This document shows, one piece after another, positions 34,204 through 43,214 of a DNA stretch of 64,000 nucleotides (position 1 is its first letter; every line of letters begins with the position of its first letter). This DNA comes from Pseudomonas marvdashtae (GTDB taxonomy: Bacteria; Pseudomonadota; Gammaproteobacteria; Pseudomonadales; Pseudomonadaceae). The stretch covers positions 2,634,001 to 2,698,000 of the forward strand of contig NZ_JABWQX020000001.1 in assembly GCF_014268655.2 (NCBI RefSeq), given 5' to 3'. Position numbers and translations under genes: made by a program. The notes beneath the pieces were generated by a model. That model did not search any database. It was not told where the DNA came from and saw nothing but the letters and a program-made list of their open reading frames with translations.

Positions 34204-35989
34204 GACGTGCGGTCCCCTTGCGTGCGGTGGGTTGCAGCCACAGTGGCGGCTCGCCGCTGGCCGTGGCGGTGCAGGCGGCCTCGACGCAATCGCCGAGGCT
34301 GGCGAAGTGCACGCCGCGACCCACCAGGCCCGGCGCGTAATGGGCGTATTTGCCCGAGTTGGTCATCAGGGTCGTGGCGGCGGGCGGGATCACGGGTTCG
34401 CCCAACATGCACCAGCAGGTGTCGGTGACCAGCGTTGCGCCGAACGCCACGATGGCGTCCAGGTGACCTGCCAGGCGAGCTTGCTCGAGCACGGCACGGC
34501 CACAGGTGATTGCCAGCACCACGTCGGGGTGCTTGCCCCGGCCTGCGCATAGCTGCGCCAGGGCGGCGAATTCGCTCAGGGAAAAATGCGGGTTACCCAG
34601 GGAAACCACGTCGACGTGGCCGTGGCGGGCGCTGTTGAGTTCGCGCCAACTGGCAAGCAAACCCGCGGCGTTGACAATTTCCAGCGGCAGCACGGCGTCG
34701 TGGTCCAGGACATCTTCCGGGTCGATGGCTTCCGGCGTGACGCCAGCGATGTGGAACAACGGCGCGGCGCTGGTGGTGGCAAATGCTGCGCCGAAGGCTT
34801 TCAAGTCGTCCAGGGTGGGGGCGGCGTTCTCCAACCCCCGTATCAGCGGAATGCGCCGGCCTGCCAAACTGCCAACGTGGTAACCGAGCAGCGGATAGAA
34901 GCTATCGTCCACCGGACCAAGGCTGGGCACCTCGACGATCAGGCCGGCCTTGCGCTGATCATCGAGATGGCAGCCGGCCAACGGTGCACGAGCACACAGG
35001 GCGATGCAGATATCGAGGAAGTCCGGGTACTTCTGCGTGCGGGCACCGAGCACGCTGTTGGCGTAGACCACCGCATTGGATTCGGCCCAGACGATCTGCT
35101 CGCCGGCCTTCGGCGCGGTGTCCAGCAGGTAGGGCGCGCACGTGAAACTCAGCTGCGCGCCCATCGCCATGTAGGCATCGCCTAACGCACTGGCCGGCTC
35201 GCCCAAGGCCGGCTCGCCCAAGGCCGGGTCGACGCCCAACTCGCGCCAGCGGCGCTGGTCCACGGAAATCGAATTGAGGGTGGTCGGCACGCAGACTTTC
35301 GCGCCCCACTGCACCAGTTGTTCGGCGAAGCGCAGGCTGGCCGGACCGGTGTAGATACAGCCGTCGATGTGCGCCTGGGTGATGTCCAGCAGCTCAGTGG
35401 CGCCCTGGATGTCGGCCATGCGCAGGACGATTTGCATCGCCACTTGGGCCGCCTTGCCGTGGGCACCGTCGAGCAGCGCCTGATCCCGCTCGTTCAAGCG
35501 GACAGTGGAAGGCAAAGACGACTGCGGGAGACTGGCTGTGTCGCGCCATTGATCGTTGGGTCGGCGCCCCGACAAGGTCAAGCGGTTGCCTTCGACCCGA
35601 GCGAATCCTTGCCCGCGCAATCGGTTGAACGCCTCGTGTCCGATGCATAAAACCGGCAGTGATCGCTGGAAAATCACCTCGGCCACCAGCACGCCCAAAG
35701 CGAGGATTTCGTCAGCCTCGGCCAGTACCAGGGCAGCCGGTGCGTGGCCGTTGCTGATGAGTTCCATCAGTACGCTGCTGCCGGTGCAGGAACCGCGTCC
35801 GCTGGGAATCGCCAGCACCCGACCGGCCATGCGTTCGCCGCTGAGGGGGTGGTGCCGGTCAATGACTTCGCCCGTGGCCGGGTCGACTCCGCCCCAGAAA
35901 CTCAGGCCGACGTCGGCGAACAGCAGGGTGCCCTCGGCGGCACCCTCGACCAGGCTGCGGCCCTGCAAGCAGGTAGGCGTGCTTGGCAT
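34196..35989 (-). CDS. Aconitase X, fused small and large domains; probable cis-3-hydroxy-L-proline dehydratase
   Basis: This 597-residue protein joins the small AcnX domain (DUF126: AIPSGRGSCTGSSVLMELI, about residues 55-75) to the large one (DUF521: ERDQALLDGAHGKAAQVAMQ, then CIYTGPASLRFAEQL, CVPTTLNSISVDQRRW). Single-chain AcnX proteins in proteobacteria act as cis-3-hydroxy-L-proline dehydratases giving delta1-pyrroline-2-carboxylate. The gene lies directly after the binding-protein gene and overlaps the permease gene by 8 bases. A tandem 15-bp duplication at 35196-35225 repeats the residues ALGEP. No pyrroline-2-carboxylate reductase is in the window. Confidence 0.88.
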   Translation of the reverse strand: MPSTPTCLQGRSLVEGAAEGTLLFADVGLSFWGGVDPATGEVIDRHHPLSGERMAGRVLAIPSGRGSCTGSSVLMELISNGHAPAALVLAEADEILALGVLVAEVIFQRSLPVLCIGHEAFNRLRGQGFARVEGNRLTLSGRRPNDQWRDTASLPQSSLPSTVRLNERDQALLDGAHGKAAQVAMQIVLRMADIQGATELLDITQAHIDGCIYTGPASLRFAEQLVQWGAKVCVPTTLNSISVDQRRWRELGVDPALGEPALGEPASALGDAYMAMGAQLSFTCAPYLLDTAPKAGEQIVWAESNAVVYANSVLGARTQKYPDFLDICIALCARAPLAGCHLDDQRKAGLIVEVPSLGPVDDSFYPLLGYHVGSLAGRRIPLIRGLENAAPTLDDLKAFGAAFATTSAAPLFHIAGVTPEAIDPEDVLDHDAVLPLEIVNAAGLLASWRELNSARHGHVDVVSLGNPHFSLSEFAALAQLCAGRGKHPDVVLAITCGRAVLEQARLAGHLDAIVAFGATLVTDTCWCMLGEPVIPPAATTLMTNSGKYAHYAPGLVGRGVHFASLGDCVEAACTATASGEPPLWLQPTARKGTARHV

Positions 35990-35999
35990 GCCCCGATCC

Positions 36000-36818
36000 T
36001 CAGTAGTAGACCTGGGGCACGGTCAGGTTGGCCGGCGGGATTTCGGTGCCGACCCATTTGACGAACAGCTCCTTGTACCGGCCGGTGCGCACCTGTTGGT
36101 TGACGAAGAGGTTGAGGTAATTGATCAGGCCATATTCGCTGCGCTTGGCGCCGAGGGACACGTAGTCGATGACATAAGGCGCATCACCGGCGATTTTCAA
36201 ACCCTTGTACTTGCCCGACTTGATCGTCGCGGCGGCCACGGTGTTGGTCACCACGGTCGCATCGATGTGCCCCTGGGCAACCGCCAACAGGGTGTCGTTC
36301 TGCGATTGATACGCGCGAAAGCTACCGCTGCCCCAGCTCTTCTGGTCTTTTTCCAGGGCAATGGCTTCATAGGTGCTGCTGGTGTTGCCGAGTTTCTTGC
36401 CCTTGAGGTCGGCGTAGCTGTTGATGCCGGTGTCGTCGCGGGTCAGCACGACCATCTGGAAGGCGAAGTAGGGAACGGTCAGGCCAACGGTCTTGGCCCG
36501 CTCCAAGGTGTCGGAGGTGGAGGCGACGATCACATCGGCGCGGCCTGAAAGCAGCGCGGGGATTCGGTCGGAGAACGGCGTTTCAACCACTTCGGCATCG
36601 ACGCCGAGGACCTTCGCCAGGTCGTGACAATAGTCAACGTCGAAGCCGGCAGGCTTGTTGCTTTCATCGCGAAAGCCCATGGGCGGGAAATCCAGGGTCA
36701 CGGCGCAACGCAGTTTGCCCGAACCGATGATGTCGTCGAGCTTGTCAGCCTGGGCGGGAAGGGAGAGCAGAGGGAAAAGCACAACGCTGAGGGCTACGGC
36801 CAATGCAGGGTTTTTCAT
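36000..36818 (-). CDS. Periplasmic binding protein of the amino acid ABC transporter
   Basis: This 272-residue protein has a signal peptide (MKNPALAVALSVVLFPLLSL, cleavage near AQA) and a SBP_bac_3 domain with KLRCAVTLDFPPMGFRDESN, GFDVDYCHDLAKVLGVD and LLSGRADVIVASTSDT. It is the first gene of the transport-dehydratase unit, 10 bases before the aconitase-X gene. GAGGCATTT precedes the ATG. A strong palindromic operator lies about 50 bp upstream. The ligand is probably a hydroxyproline or related imino acid. Confidence 0.93.
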   Translation of the reverse strand: MKNPALAVALSVVLFPLLSLPAQADKLDDIIGSGKLRCAVTLDFPPMGFRDESNKPAGFDVDYCHDLAKVLGVDAEVVETPFSDRIPALLSGRADVIVASTSDTLERAKTVGLTVPYFAFQMVVLTRDDTGINSYADLKGKKLGNTSSTYEAIALEKDQKSWGSGSFRAYQSQNDTLLAVAQGHIDATVVTNTVAAATIKSGKYKGLKIAGDAPYVIDYVSLGAKRSEYGLINYLNLFVNQQVRTGRYKELFVKWVGTEIPPANLTVPQVYY

Positions 36819-36849
36819 AAATGCCTCGCTGTCGAATAAATGCGGTGAG

Positions 36850-36879
36850 ATATCGTATTGAGGATTTCGTATACGATAT
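36850..36879. promoter_or_regulatory. Probable GntR operator before the hydroxyproline transport genes
   Basis: ATATCGTAT (36850-36858) and ATACGATAT (36871-36879) are perfect inverted arms with a 12-bp spacer, and the right half contains the palindrome TCGTATACGA. The 14-mer TTCGTATACGATAT (36866-36879) matches the inverse of the site in front of the gntR gene (43215-43228) at 13 positions. GTATAC-centred palindromes are typical of GntR/FCD regulators. Elsewhere the 36819-37049 gap holds nothing recognisable. Confidence 0.75.
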
Positions 36880-37049
36880 TAGATAAGCAAATGGCGTGCC
36901 TCTTTGCCTTTATTCCGAGCTTGTCGATAAGCCGTTGATAAACATTGTTTTACTGGATTGTGAGCGCATCAGCATCCGGTGGGGACACGCAGGCACGGTG
37001 TTACAGATGGGAGCAATCGCGCCAATAAACGCCCTGTAAAGGAACAGCT

Positions 37050-37799
37050 TCAGGGCAGGTTTTCACGGTACTGACTCGGCGAAAGGCTGGTCAGCGCGCG
37101 GAACTGGCGGCTGAACGCACTGTGGTCGGTGTATCCACAGCGCAGGGCGATCTCGGTGATGGGCAGGTCCTTTTCCAACAGCAGTCGCGAAGCCTCGTCA
37201 AGCCGCGCTTTTTGGATCATCTGGCGCGGCGTGAGTTGGAAGATGCGTTTGCAGTGTCGCTCCAGTTGCGCCACTGAAAACCCGGCAATGGCGGTCAGCT
37301 CGGCGAGGCTGATGGGGCGAGCGAAGTGCTGCTTGATGTGCGCGTCCACCGCAGCCAGCTTCTGAAAAGCCGGGTGGCCCGATTGCGGTCGTTGCAGATC
37401 GCGAGAGATGCCGGCCAGACCGACAATTTGGCCGCCGGGTTCGTGCAGGGCGAGTTTGTGGGTGAGGCACCACACGGGCTGATTGCCGTAGTAAAGGTGC
37501 AGTTCGAGTTGGTCGGCCAGCTCTCGTCCGCTGGCGAGCACTCGTCGATCCTGCTCGGTGTACAGCGGGCCGAAGCGCTCCGGGAATACTTGTTCGGCGG
37601 TGAGGCCGATCAGATCGTCGCTGTGCTTGAAACCGCAGCGCCGGGTGAGGGTTCGGTTGACGAAGGCGTAGCGGGCTTGACGGTCCTTGATGAAGAACAC
37701 CGTGTCCGTGAGGGTGTCGAGCAAGGGTGCTATGGGTTTCAGGCTTTCCAGCAAGGTGTCGAGGTTGCACGGTGCGAAGGATGAGAGCGAGGGGTACAT
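37050..37799 (-). CDS. AraC-family regulator with N-terminal PAS domain
   Basis: The ATG at 37799 gives 249 residues. A PAS domain (about 28-130: LLDTLTDTVFFIKDRQARYAF, then GLTAEQVFPERFGPLY and GLAGISRDLQRP) precedes two AraC helix-turn-helix motifs (ISLAELTAIAGFSVAQLERH and ITEIALRCGYTDHSAFSRQF). The PAS-AraC layout resembles regulators found in Pseudomonas hydroxyproline loci. It is on the same strand as, and upstream of, the transport unit, so it may control that unit alongside the GntR protein. The ligand is unknown. Confidence 0.9.
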   Translation of the reverse strand: MYPSLSSFAPCNLDTLLESLKPIAPLLDTLTDTVFFIKDRQARYAFVNRTLTRRCGFKHSDDLIGLTAEQVFPERFGPLYTEQDRRVLASGRELADQLELHLYYGNQPVWCLTHKLALHEPGGQIVGLAGISRDLQRPQSGHPAFQKLAAVDAHIKQHFARPISLAELTAIAGFSVAQLERHCKRIFQLTPRQMIQKARLDEASRLLLEKDLPITEIALRCGYTDHSAFSRQFRALTSLSPSQYRENLP

Positions 37800-37899
37800 G
37801 GCCTGCTTCGTCTTTTTTTGGTGAGGGGGTGAGTGTTGATTGAGGGGGATGTGTTTGTCACGTGTTCGTCTGGGGATTGATGTTTGTCGTGGGGCGTTT

Positions 37900-38235
37900 T
37901 TTGCGTACATATCCGTTTTTGTGGTTGTGGCTGCTAATGGTTTCGCTTTTACAGCGACTCACTTTTATGAAGCGTAAAAGTAAGCAAAACGCTTTTGCCC
38001 CACCACTTGGTGCCTCGCTAAGGCTCGGCATGCCCTCACTCCGGCATTGCTCCGTGGGCCCGCCGCGAGGCCCATCCATGGGCCAGCGCGGCTATCCCGG
38101 CATCCATGCCGGGATACCCACTCCACAACGCCTGCGTTCGGCCAGCGTGGTTAACGGGGCGCCGAGATCAACGTCCACCGCGAGGCGGCCTTATAGCCGA
38201 CCTGGTTTTGGTTGGGATCGCGTTTCTCCCGTGAG
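37900..38235 (-). repeat. Long interspersed repeat, copy B (inverted)
   Basis: This is the reverse complement of the repeat seen at 8554-8885 and 38517-38844: in plus-strand order it shows GTTTCGCTTTTACAGCGACTC, CGCTTTTGCCCCACCACTTGG, GGCATTGCTCCGTGGGCC, CCCGGCATCCATGCCGGG, CCAGCGTGGTTAACGGGG and GAGATCAACGTCCAC. It faces copy C across a REPIN, so the two copies could pair over more than 300 bp. The stretch 37800-38876 contains no gene that I can support. Confidence 0.85.
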
Positions 38236-38333
38236 TACGGGTTTGCTCGCGATGGCAGTTGGCAGGATGACGAAAGTACCTTGGTTTTCACTCCCACAAG
38301 CAAATGCCGCTTTCGAAAGCAAACGATAAACCT

Positions 38334-38464
38334 GTGGCGAGGGAGCTTGCTCCCGCTGGGCTGCGCAGCAGACCCAAAACCGTTCAGCAAGGTGTATCTG
38401 GATAATCGCAGGGTTGCATTTTACGACTGCTGCGCAGCCGAGCGGGAGCAAGCTCCCTCGCCAC
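38334..38464. repeat. REPIN-like inverted doublet between long-repeat copies B and C
   Basis: GTGGCGAGGGAGCTTGCTCC at 38334 is matched by GGAGCAAGCTCCCTCGCCAC ending at 38464, with inner GGGCTGCGCAGCAG and CTGCTGCGCAGCC inverse blocks. The symmetry extends outward: AAACGATA lies just before and TATCGTTT just after. It sits at the centre of the large palindrome formed by repeat copies B and C. Confidence 0.87.
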
Positions 38465-38516
38465 GGGGGTATCGTTTTTCTTGAGTTCAGCAGGTCTTTC
38501 GAAGACCAAGACCTCC

Positions 38517-38844
38517 CACAGGAGGAACGCGATCACCTACAGACAGGTCGGCTATCAGGCCGCCTCGTGGTGGACGTTGATCTCGGAGCCCCGTTAACCA
38601 CGCTGGCTGAACGAAGGTATTGCGCAGTGGGCAACCCGGCATGGATGCCGGGTTAGCCGCGCTGGGCCATGGATGGCCCTTCGCGGCGGCCCACGGAGCA
38701 ATGCCTTCGTTCAGGCACACCGAGCCTAGGCGAGGTGCCGAGTGGTGGGGCAAAAGCGTTTTGCTTACTTTTACGCTTCATAAAAGTGAGTCGCTGTAAA
38801 AGCGAAACCATTAGCAGCCTTCACCAAAAAACCGGATATACACG
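38517..38844 (+). repeat. Long interspersed repeat, copy C
   Basis: This copy has the same ordered landmarks as copy A (CACAGGAG, CAGGTCGGCTAT, GTGGACGTTGATCTCGG, CCCGTTAACCACGCTGG, CGGCATGGATGCCGG, CCACGGAGCAATGCC, GTGGGGCAAAAGCGTTTTGC, GAGTCGCTGTAAAAGCGAAAC) and ends 32 bases before the stop of the flavoprotein gene. Base differences from copies A and B are scattered, not clustered, and its central palindrome has a compensating change (AACCCGGC with GCCGGGTT, against ATCCCGGC with GCCGGGAT), which suggests selection on folding. Confidence 0.85.
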
Positions 38845-38876
38845 CAAAAATCCGAAAAACACCACCAGACGCGCAC

Positions 38877-40133
38877 TCAAGCAGGTGGAGTCTCTTCCAG
38901 GCACAGCAGCGTCTCAATCCGCGCCGGACTAAACGGCGGACGCGGAAGGGGCGGCGTCCAGCCCAGCAAATGCTCAAGCGCCGCACCACAAACCCGCCCC
39001 TGACAAGCCCCCATCCCACAACGACTCGCCAGTTTGGCCTCACGCCAGTTCCCACGACTGCTCAGCTCGCCAAAAGACACGTCCTCACAGCGACAAACCA
39101 ACGTGTCATCCCGAACCAACTGCTTCAAGCGCACATCCAGCTCAAAGGCAGTATTCAGCGACCGGGCAAAACCTTGCCAGCGTGTACGACGAGACCACAG
39201 GCGTTCCGCTGCCAAGGCATCCCCAACGGCAGCATGGCCGGCGATGGCACCTTCCACCAAGGCCAGTTCGCTGCCGCCGAAACCGGTGCATTCACCTGCG
39301 GCATAGTGCTGAGGGCGAGTGGTGGCTTGCCAGGCATCGACCGCCAGGGCCTGTGCGTCAAGGCCGCAGCCCAATGCCTGGCCCAGCTGGGTATTGGGAA
39401 CAAGGCCGAAGCCACAGGCCAACCGGTCGACGGCCAGTTCCACGGTTTTGCCGTGTTGCAGCAGGCGCACGCCTTCGAGCTTGTCTGTTCCGAACGCTTC
39501 CAGCACGTGGGTGGCGGTGCGGTAGTGCCCGTCGAACAGGCTGAACGATTGCAGGAATTTACCCGGCCAGCGCGGCAGTTGCATGGCGAAACCGGCCACG
39601 GCGCAGCGGCTGGCCTGTTCGGCGATTCGTAGCACCTGCGCCCCGTGATGTCTCGCCGTGGCCGCGCTGGCCAGCAACAGCGGGCCGCTGCCGGCCACAA
39701 CCAGGCGTTCGCCACGCACCGGCAAGCCGCCCTTGATCAGCGCTTGCAGACCGCCGGCGCCGGTGACGCCGGGCAGCGTCCAGCCGGGGAAGGGCAGCAG
39801 CAGCTCGCGGGCGCCGGTGCAGAGGATCAAGCGGTCGTAGCTGATCAGCCAACCCCGTTCGGCATCTTCCACCAGCAGGGTTTTCTCAGCGGCACTGGCG
39901 ATCACCCGGGTGCCGGTGCGGCACTGTATGTTGCGGCAACCCTGCAAGCGGTCGCGTAGCCGACGTGCTTCGGTGGGGAGGTGGGCTTGGGGACCGTCGC
40001 GCCAGATCTGTCCGCCCGGGATCGGGTTATCGTCCAGTAGGACGATGCGTAAGCCGCTGCTTGCCGCGGCCAGGGCCGCCGCCATGCCGGCAGGGCCGGC
40101 GCCGATGATCAGAATATCAGTGGATTCGTTCAT
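38877..40133 (-). CDS. FAD/NAD(P)-binding oxidoreductase, alpha-type subunit of hydroxyproline dehydrogenase (HcnB-like)
   Basis: The ATG at 40133 overlaps the stop of the ferredoxin-like gene (ATGA) and gives 418 residues. It has an FAD fold (ILIIGAGPAGMAAALAAASS), a second nucleotide-binding fold (RLVVAGSGPLLLASAA) and a C-terminal Cys-rich part (LVCRCEDVSFGEL, then SRCGMGACQGRVCG) that can hold a BFD-like [2Fe-2S] cluster. With the two neighbouring subunits it forms the heterotrimeric D-hydroxyproline dehydrogenase/HcnABC-type enzyme, which oxidises cis-4-hydroxy-D-proline to pyrroline-4-hydroxy-2-carboxylate and passes electrons to the respiratory chain. The substrate is inferred from context. 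Confidence 0.9.
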   Translation of the reverse strand: MNESTDILIIGAGPAGMAAALAAASSGLRIVLLDDNPIPGGQIWRDGPQAHLPTEARRLRDRLQGCRNIQCRTGTRVIASAAEKTLLVEDAERGWLISYDRLILCTGARELLLPFPGWTLPGVTGAGGLQALIKGGLPVRGERLVVAGSGPLLLASAATARHHGAQVLRIAEQASRCAVAGFAMQLPRWPGKFLQSFSLFDGHYRTATHVLEAFGTDKLEGVRLLQHGKTVELAVDRLACGFGLVPNTQLGQALGCGLDAQALAVDAWQATTRPQHYAAGECTGFGGSELALVEGAIAGHAAVGDALAAERLWSRRTRWQGFARSLNTAFELDVRLKQLVRDDTLVCRCEDVSFGELSSRGNWREAKLASRCGMGACQGRVCGAALEHLLGWTPPLPRPPFSPARIETLLCLEETPPA

Positions 40134-40366
40134 GGTCGGGTGCGCACCTGCATGCCTTCGTGGCATAGCGTCTGGCAGGCCAGCCGCCGACGGCCGTCGA
40201 TCATCACCCGGCATTCCTGGCAGACGCCCATGCCGCACAAGGGCGCGCGACGCTGGCCGGTCACCGAGGTGCGGCTGCAGCCGTCCGCGCCCAGGGCCAA
40301 CGCCGCCGCGACGCTGGTGCCGTCGGCAACCGACAATGGACGGCCATCGAGGAATAATTCAGGCAT
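40130..40366 (-). CDS. Small [2Fe-2S] ferredoxin-like subunit (HcnA-like)
   Basis: With the start at 40366 the protein has 78 residues. It contains the plant-type ferredoxin cluster ligands in APLCGMGVCQECRVMIDG and a fourth Cys in RRLACQT. Its start overlaps the end of the larger flavoprotein gene by 8 bases and its stop overlaps the next start by 4. It links the two flavin subunits of the dehydrogenase. The longer reading to 40414 lies inside the upstream gene and is not used. Confidence 0.9.
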   Translation of the reverse strand: MPELFLDGRPLSVADGTSVAAALALGADGCSRTSVTGQRRAPLCGMGVCQECRVMIDGRRRLACQTLCHEGMQVRTRP

Positions 40367-41474
40367 GGGCAGGTTCTCCCAGGAAGCGCTGTGGCAGGTA
40401 AGGCTGCGGGGCAAGCGGCGAAGCTTCGTTGAACAGCTGCGCGGCCAGCAGATCGGCGGTCGCAGGGGCAGTGGTCACGCCCAGTCCTTCATGACCCACC
40501 GCCAGCCACAGGCCCTTGCGCTGTGGATGTTGACCCACCAGTGGCAGGCCGTCGGGGCTCGCCGCGCGAAAACCGGTCCAGGCCCGAATGCCGTTGAGCT
40601 GTGCCAGCCCTGGCATGTAGTCCACGGCGCGCTTGAGCATCTTTGCCAACATCCAGCCTTCCACCTGTGGATCGACGTTGCCAAATTGCCGCGAGGCGCC
40701 GATGAACAGTTGCCCGGTGGGTCGCGGCTGGATATTGCACGCCACCGATGGCCCGCTGGCGTTGTGGGCGCTGGTGACATAGCCCAGCTCGACCAGTGTG
40801 TGGGTGACGGTGGCGGGGTAGCGATCGGTGATCAACAGATGCCCTTTCTTGGGTTCGATCGGCAGCTCCGGGCACAGCTCGGTGGCCTGGATGCCGTTGG
40901 CCAGCACCACGGCTTCGGCGCTCAGCCAGCGACCATCGGCGAGGCGTACGCGGTGGCCGTCGACTTCGCTGACTTCGGCACGCTGTTGGCAAATGTTGTC
41001 GTGATCGAGCATCCACTGGGCAGCGGCGGGCGCATAGAGAATGCCGTCGCCCTTGATCAGCAACCCACCTTCCAGGCCTGCCCGCAGTTCCGGTTCGCGC
41101 TGGTGCAGCGCGGCGCAACCGAGCAATTCGCAGGCCTCGCCATGGGCTATCAGGTTCAGGTATTTGCTGTGGGCCACGGCCATTTCTTCGGCGTTGGCCG
41201 CCAGCCACAGCGTACCGTTATTGCGCCAGGCGCAGCTTTGGGGCAGATCGGGCGCCAGTTCGCGCCATCGCTGCAGGGAATATTGGCTCAGGGCCAGTTC
41301 CGCCGGGTTGTCGTCGAGCACCAGCAGATGGCCCATGCCGGCGGCCGTGGCGCCGTGCCAACCGGCGTCCAGCACCAGCACCCGCAAGCCACGCCGGGCC
41401 AAGGTCCGGGCGCAGGCGGCGCCGATGATCCCGGCGCCGATGATGATCACATCGGCGGCGTGGCCTTCGTTCAC
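40359..41474 (-). CDS. FAD-dependent amino acid oxidoreductase subunit (DadA/HcnC-like)
   Basis: The GTG at 41474 overlaps the epimerase stop (GTGA), giving 371 residues. It is a DAO-fold protein: [20 protein letters not shown] at the N-terminus, a covalent- or tight-FAD region, [13 protein letters not shown], and the C-terminal [19 protein letters not shown] motif with [12 protein letters not shown]. This is the substrate-oxidising subunit, probably acting on the D-hydroxyproline made by the epimerase just upstream. Gene order and overlaps show one transcript with the other two subunits. Confidence 0.9.
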   Translation of the reverse strand: MNEGHAADVIIIGAGIIGAACARTLARRGLRVLVLDAGWHGATAAGMGHLLVLDDNPAELALSQYSLQRWRELAPDLPQSCAWRNNGTLWLAANAEEMAVAHSKYLNLIAHGEACELLGCAALHQREPELRAGLEGGLLIKGDGILYAPAAAQWMLDHDNICQQRAEVSEVDGHRVRLADGRWLSAEAVVLANGIQATELCPELPIEPKKGHLLITDRYPATVTHTLVELGYVTSAHNASGPSVACNIQPRPTGQLFIGASRQFGNVDPQVEGWMLAKMLKRAVDYMPGLAQLNGIRAWTGFRAASPDGLPLVGQHPQRKGLWLAVGHEGLGVTTAPATADLLAAQLFNEASPLAPQPYLPQRFLGEPAHA

Positions 41475-42403
41475 GAACGAATGCCCCAGGCGAACGGGTC
41501 GTCCGGGTCGATGATCAGTGTGGACTCCGCGCTGATGTAGGCTCGGCCGCGAATGGTCGGCACGATGCGCTCGCCCGAGCGCTCATAAGAACCTTCGAAT
41601 TGGCTGCCGATAACACTGGCCTGGCGCCAGATCTGCCCGGGCTGCAGTTTGCCGTCGGCCGCCAGGCACGCCAGTTTGGCGCTGGTACCGGTGCCGCACG
41701 GAGACCGGTCATAGGCCTTGCCTGGGCAGAGCACGAAGTTTCGGCTGTCGGCATGGGGATCCTCGGCGAACAGTTCGATGTGGTCGATCAGCCCGCCGTC
41801 TTCGCCACGAAAGCCTTGTTGCTCCAAAGCCTGCTGGACCGCAAAGGTGTAGGCGGTCAGCGCGTCGAGGTTGTCACCGGCCACGCGCTGGCCGTGGTCG
41901 GCGACCAGGAAAAACCAGTTGCCGCCCCACGCCACATCGCCCACCACCGGGCCGATGCCGGGCACTTCCAGGCGCAGCGCCTGGCGATAACGGTAGGCCG
42001 GTACGTTGCGCACGCTGACGCTGTGATCGTCATGCAGCGTCGCCTGCACGGTGCCCACCGGCGTTTCGATGCTGTGCACGCCGGGACCGATCCTGCCCAG
42101 ATGCGCGAGTGACGCCACCAGGCCGATGGTGCCGTGGCCGCACATGCCCAGGTACCCGCTGTTGTTGAAGAAGATCACCCCGGCACAGGCCGACGGGTCC
42201 ACCGGTTCGCAGAGCAAGGCGCCCACCAGCACATCGCTGCCGCGTGGTTCCAGCACGCACGCGGTGCGCCAGGCGTCATGCTGGTCGGCCAGCCGTTGCC
42301 GGCGCTCGGCCATGCTGCCTTGGCCCAAGTCGGGGAAACCTTCGGTGACCAATCGGGTCGGTTCGCCGCCGGTGTGGGAGTCGATCACGGTGATGCGTTT
42401 CAT
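41471..42403 (-). CDS. lhpA: 4-hydroxyproline 2-epimerase
   Basis: The ATG at 42403 gives 310 residues. Both catalytic thiols are present at the classical positions: Cys88 in [12 protein letters not shown] and Cys236 in [12 protein letters not shown]. Other family marks are [19 protein letters not shown] at the start, FFNNSGY and [10 protein letters not shown]. It interconverts trans-4-hydroxy-L-proline and cis-4-hydroxy-D-proline. It lies directly upstream of the dehydrogenase subunits, overlapping by 4 bases. Contrast the Ser/Thr homologue at 31123-32151. Confidence 0.94.
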   Translation of the reverse strand: MKRITVIDSHTGGEPTRLVTEGFPDLGQGSMAERRQRLADQHDAWRTACVLEPRGSDVLVGALLCEPVDPSACAGVIFFNNSGYLGMCGHGTIGLVASLAHLGRIGPGVHSIETPVGTVQATLHDDHSVSVRNVPAYRYRQALRLEVPGIGPVVGDVAWGGNWFFLVADHGQRVAGDNLDALTAYTFAVQQALEQQGFRGEDGGLIDHIELFAEDPHADSRNFVLCPGKAYDRSPCGTGTSAKLACLAADGKLQPGQIWRQASVIGSQFEGSYERSGERIVPTIRGRAYISAESTLIIDPDDPFAWGIRS

Positions 42404-42514
42404 GGCGCCACGTCCGTTCAGGTGAGTGAAGGCAAGCGTGGCCCGTGTCGAGGGCTGGCGGCTTGAGGGTTTTATCTGCCGTGCGTGACGAAATCGGCAC
42501 AGCGCCAAGATGCA

Positions 42515-43186
42515 TTACCGACTCGAAGGCAGAAACTCGAACAGCGTCTTGCAGACACCGGCGATATGCTCGTCCAGCAGTTTTACCGCACGCTCTACGT
42601 CACCGGCGCGGCAGGCATCAACGATGTCCCGGTGCTCATGATCGGCGCGCTCCTTGCCGGCGGACAGGCTCATCTGCATGCGCAGGTAACGTTCCAGCTT
42701 GTCGTGGACCGAGCGGATCAACCCCACCATGAAGGGCCGTTGCGCCGGTTCGTAGAGGCAGGCGTGCAGCTGCCAGTTCAGCTCTGCCCAGCGGCCGACG
42801 TCGTCTTCACCGATGAATTCCCGGCAGATGCTTTCAGCCCGGGCGAAGGTCGCTTCGGTCATGTTGGGAATCGCCAGGCGCAGGACTTTGTCCTCCAACA
42901 ACATCCGCACCTCGAACATCTGCGCCAGCTCAGCCTCGGACATGCGCGTGACCATGGCGCCGCGGTTGCGCTGGAACATCACCAACCCTTCGGCCTCCAG
43001 GCGCTTGAGGGCTTCGCGCACGGGGATCTTGCTGACGTTGAACTGCCGGGCGATGTCGTCCTGGCGAATCGGCTCGTCCTCGGCAAAATGTCCGGCCACG
43101 ATGGCATCGCGCAGATGCCGGGTGATGATTTCCGAGGTGGAAGGGGTGTTGCCCAGATCAGGCAGATTGAACTTGGATAAAGTCAC
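42515..43186 (-). CDS. GntR-family (FCD domain) regulator of the hydroxyproline genes
   Basis: I choose the GTG at 43186 (223 residues) because the longer ATG start at 43255 would put the operator at 43215-43228 and a REP-like GGCAAGGGGATTTATC stretch inside the gene. The N-terminal winged helix is clear (IITRHLRDAIVAGHFAEDEP, IRQDDIARQFNVSKIPVREA, about residues 19-65), followed by an FCD ligand-binding domain with metal-type His residues. It is the first gene of the epimerase-dehydrogenase unit. The ribosome site for GTG is weak. It probably represses both hydroxyproline units through the GTATAC sites. Confidence 0.88.
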   Translation of the reverse strand: MTLSKFNLPDLGNTPSTSEIITRHLRDAIVAGHFAEDEPIRQDDIARQFNVSKIPVREALKRLEAEGLVMFQRNRGAMVTRMSEAELAQMFEVRMLLEDKVLRLAIPNMTEATFARAESICREFIGEDDVGRWAELNWQLHACLYEPAQRPFMVGLIRSVHDKLERYLRMQMSLSAGKERADHEHRDIVDACRAGDVERAVKLLDEHIAGVCKTLFEFLPSSR

Positions 43187-43214
43187 GGCGGCAGGTCGTT
43201 CGGCTGATTTGGGG

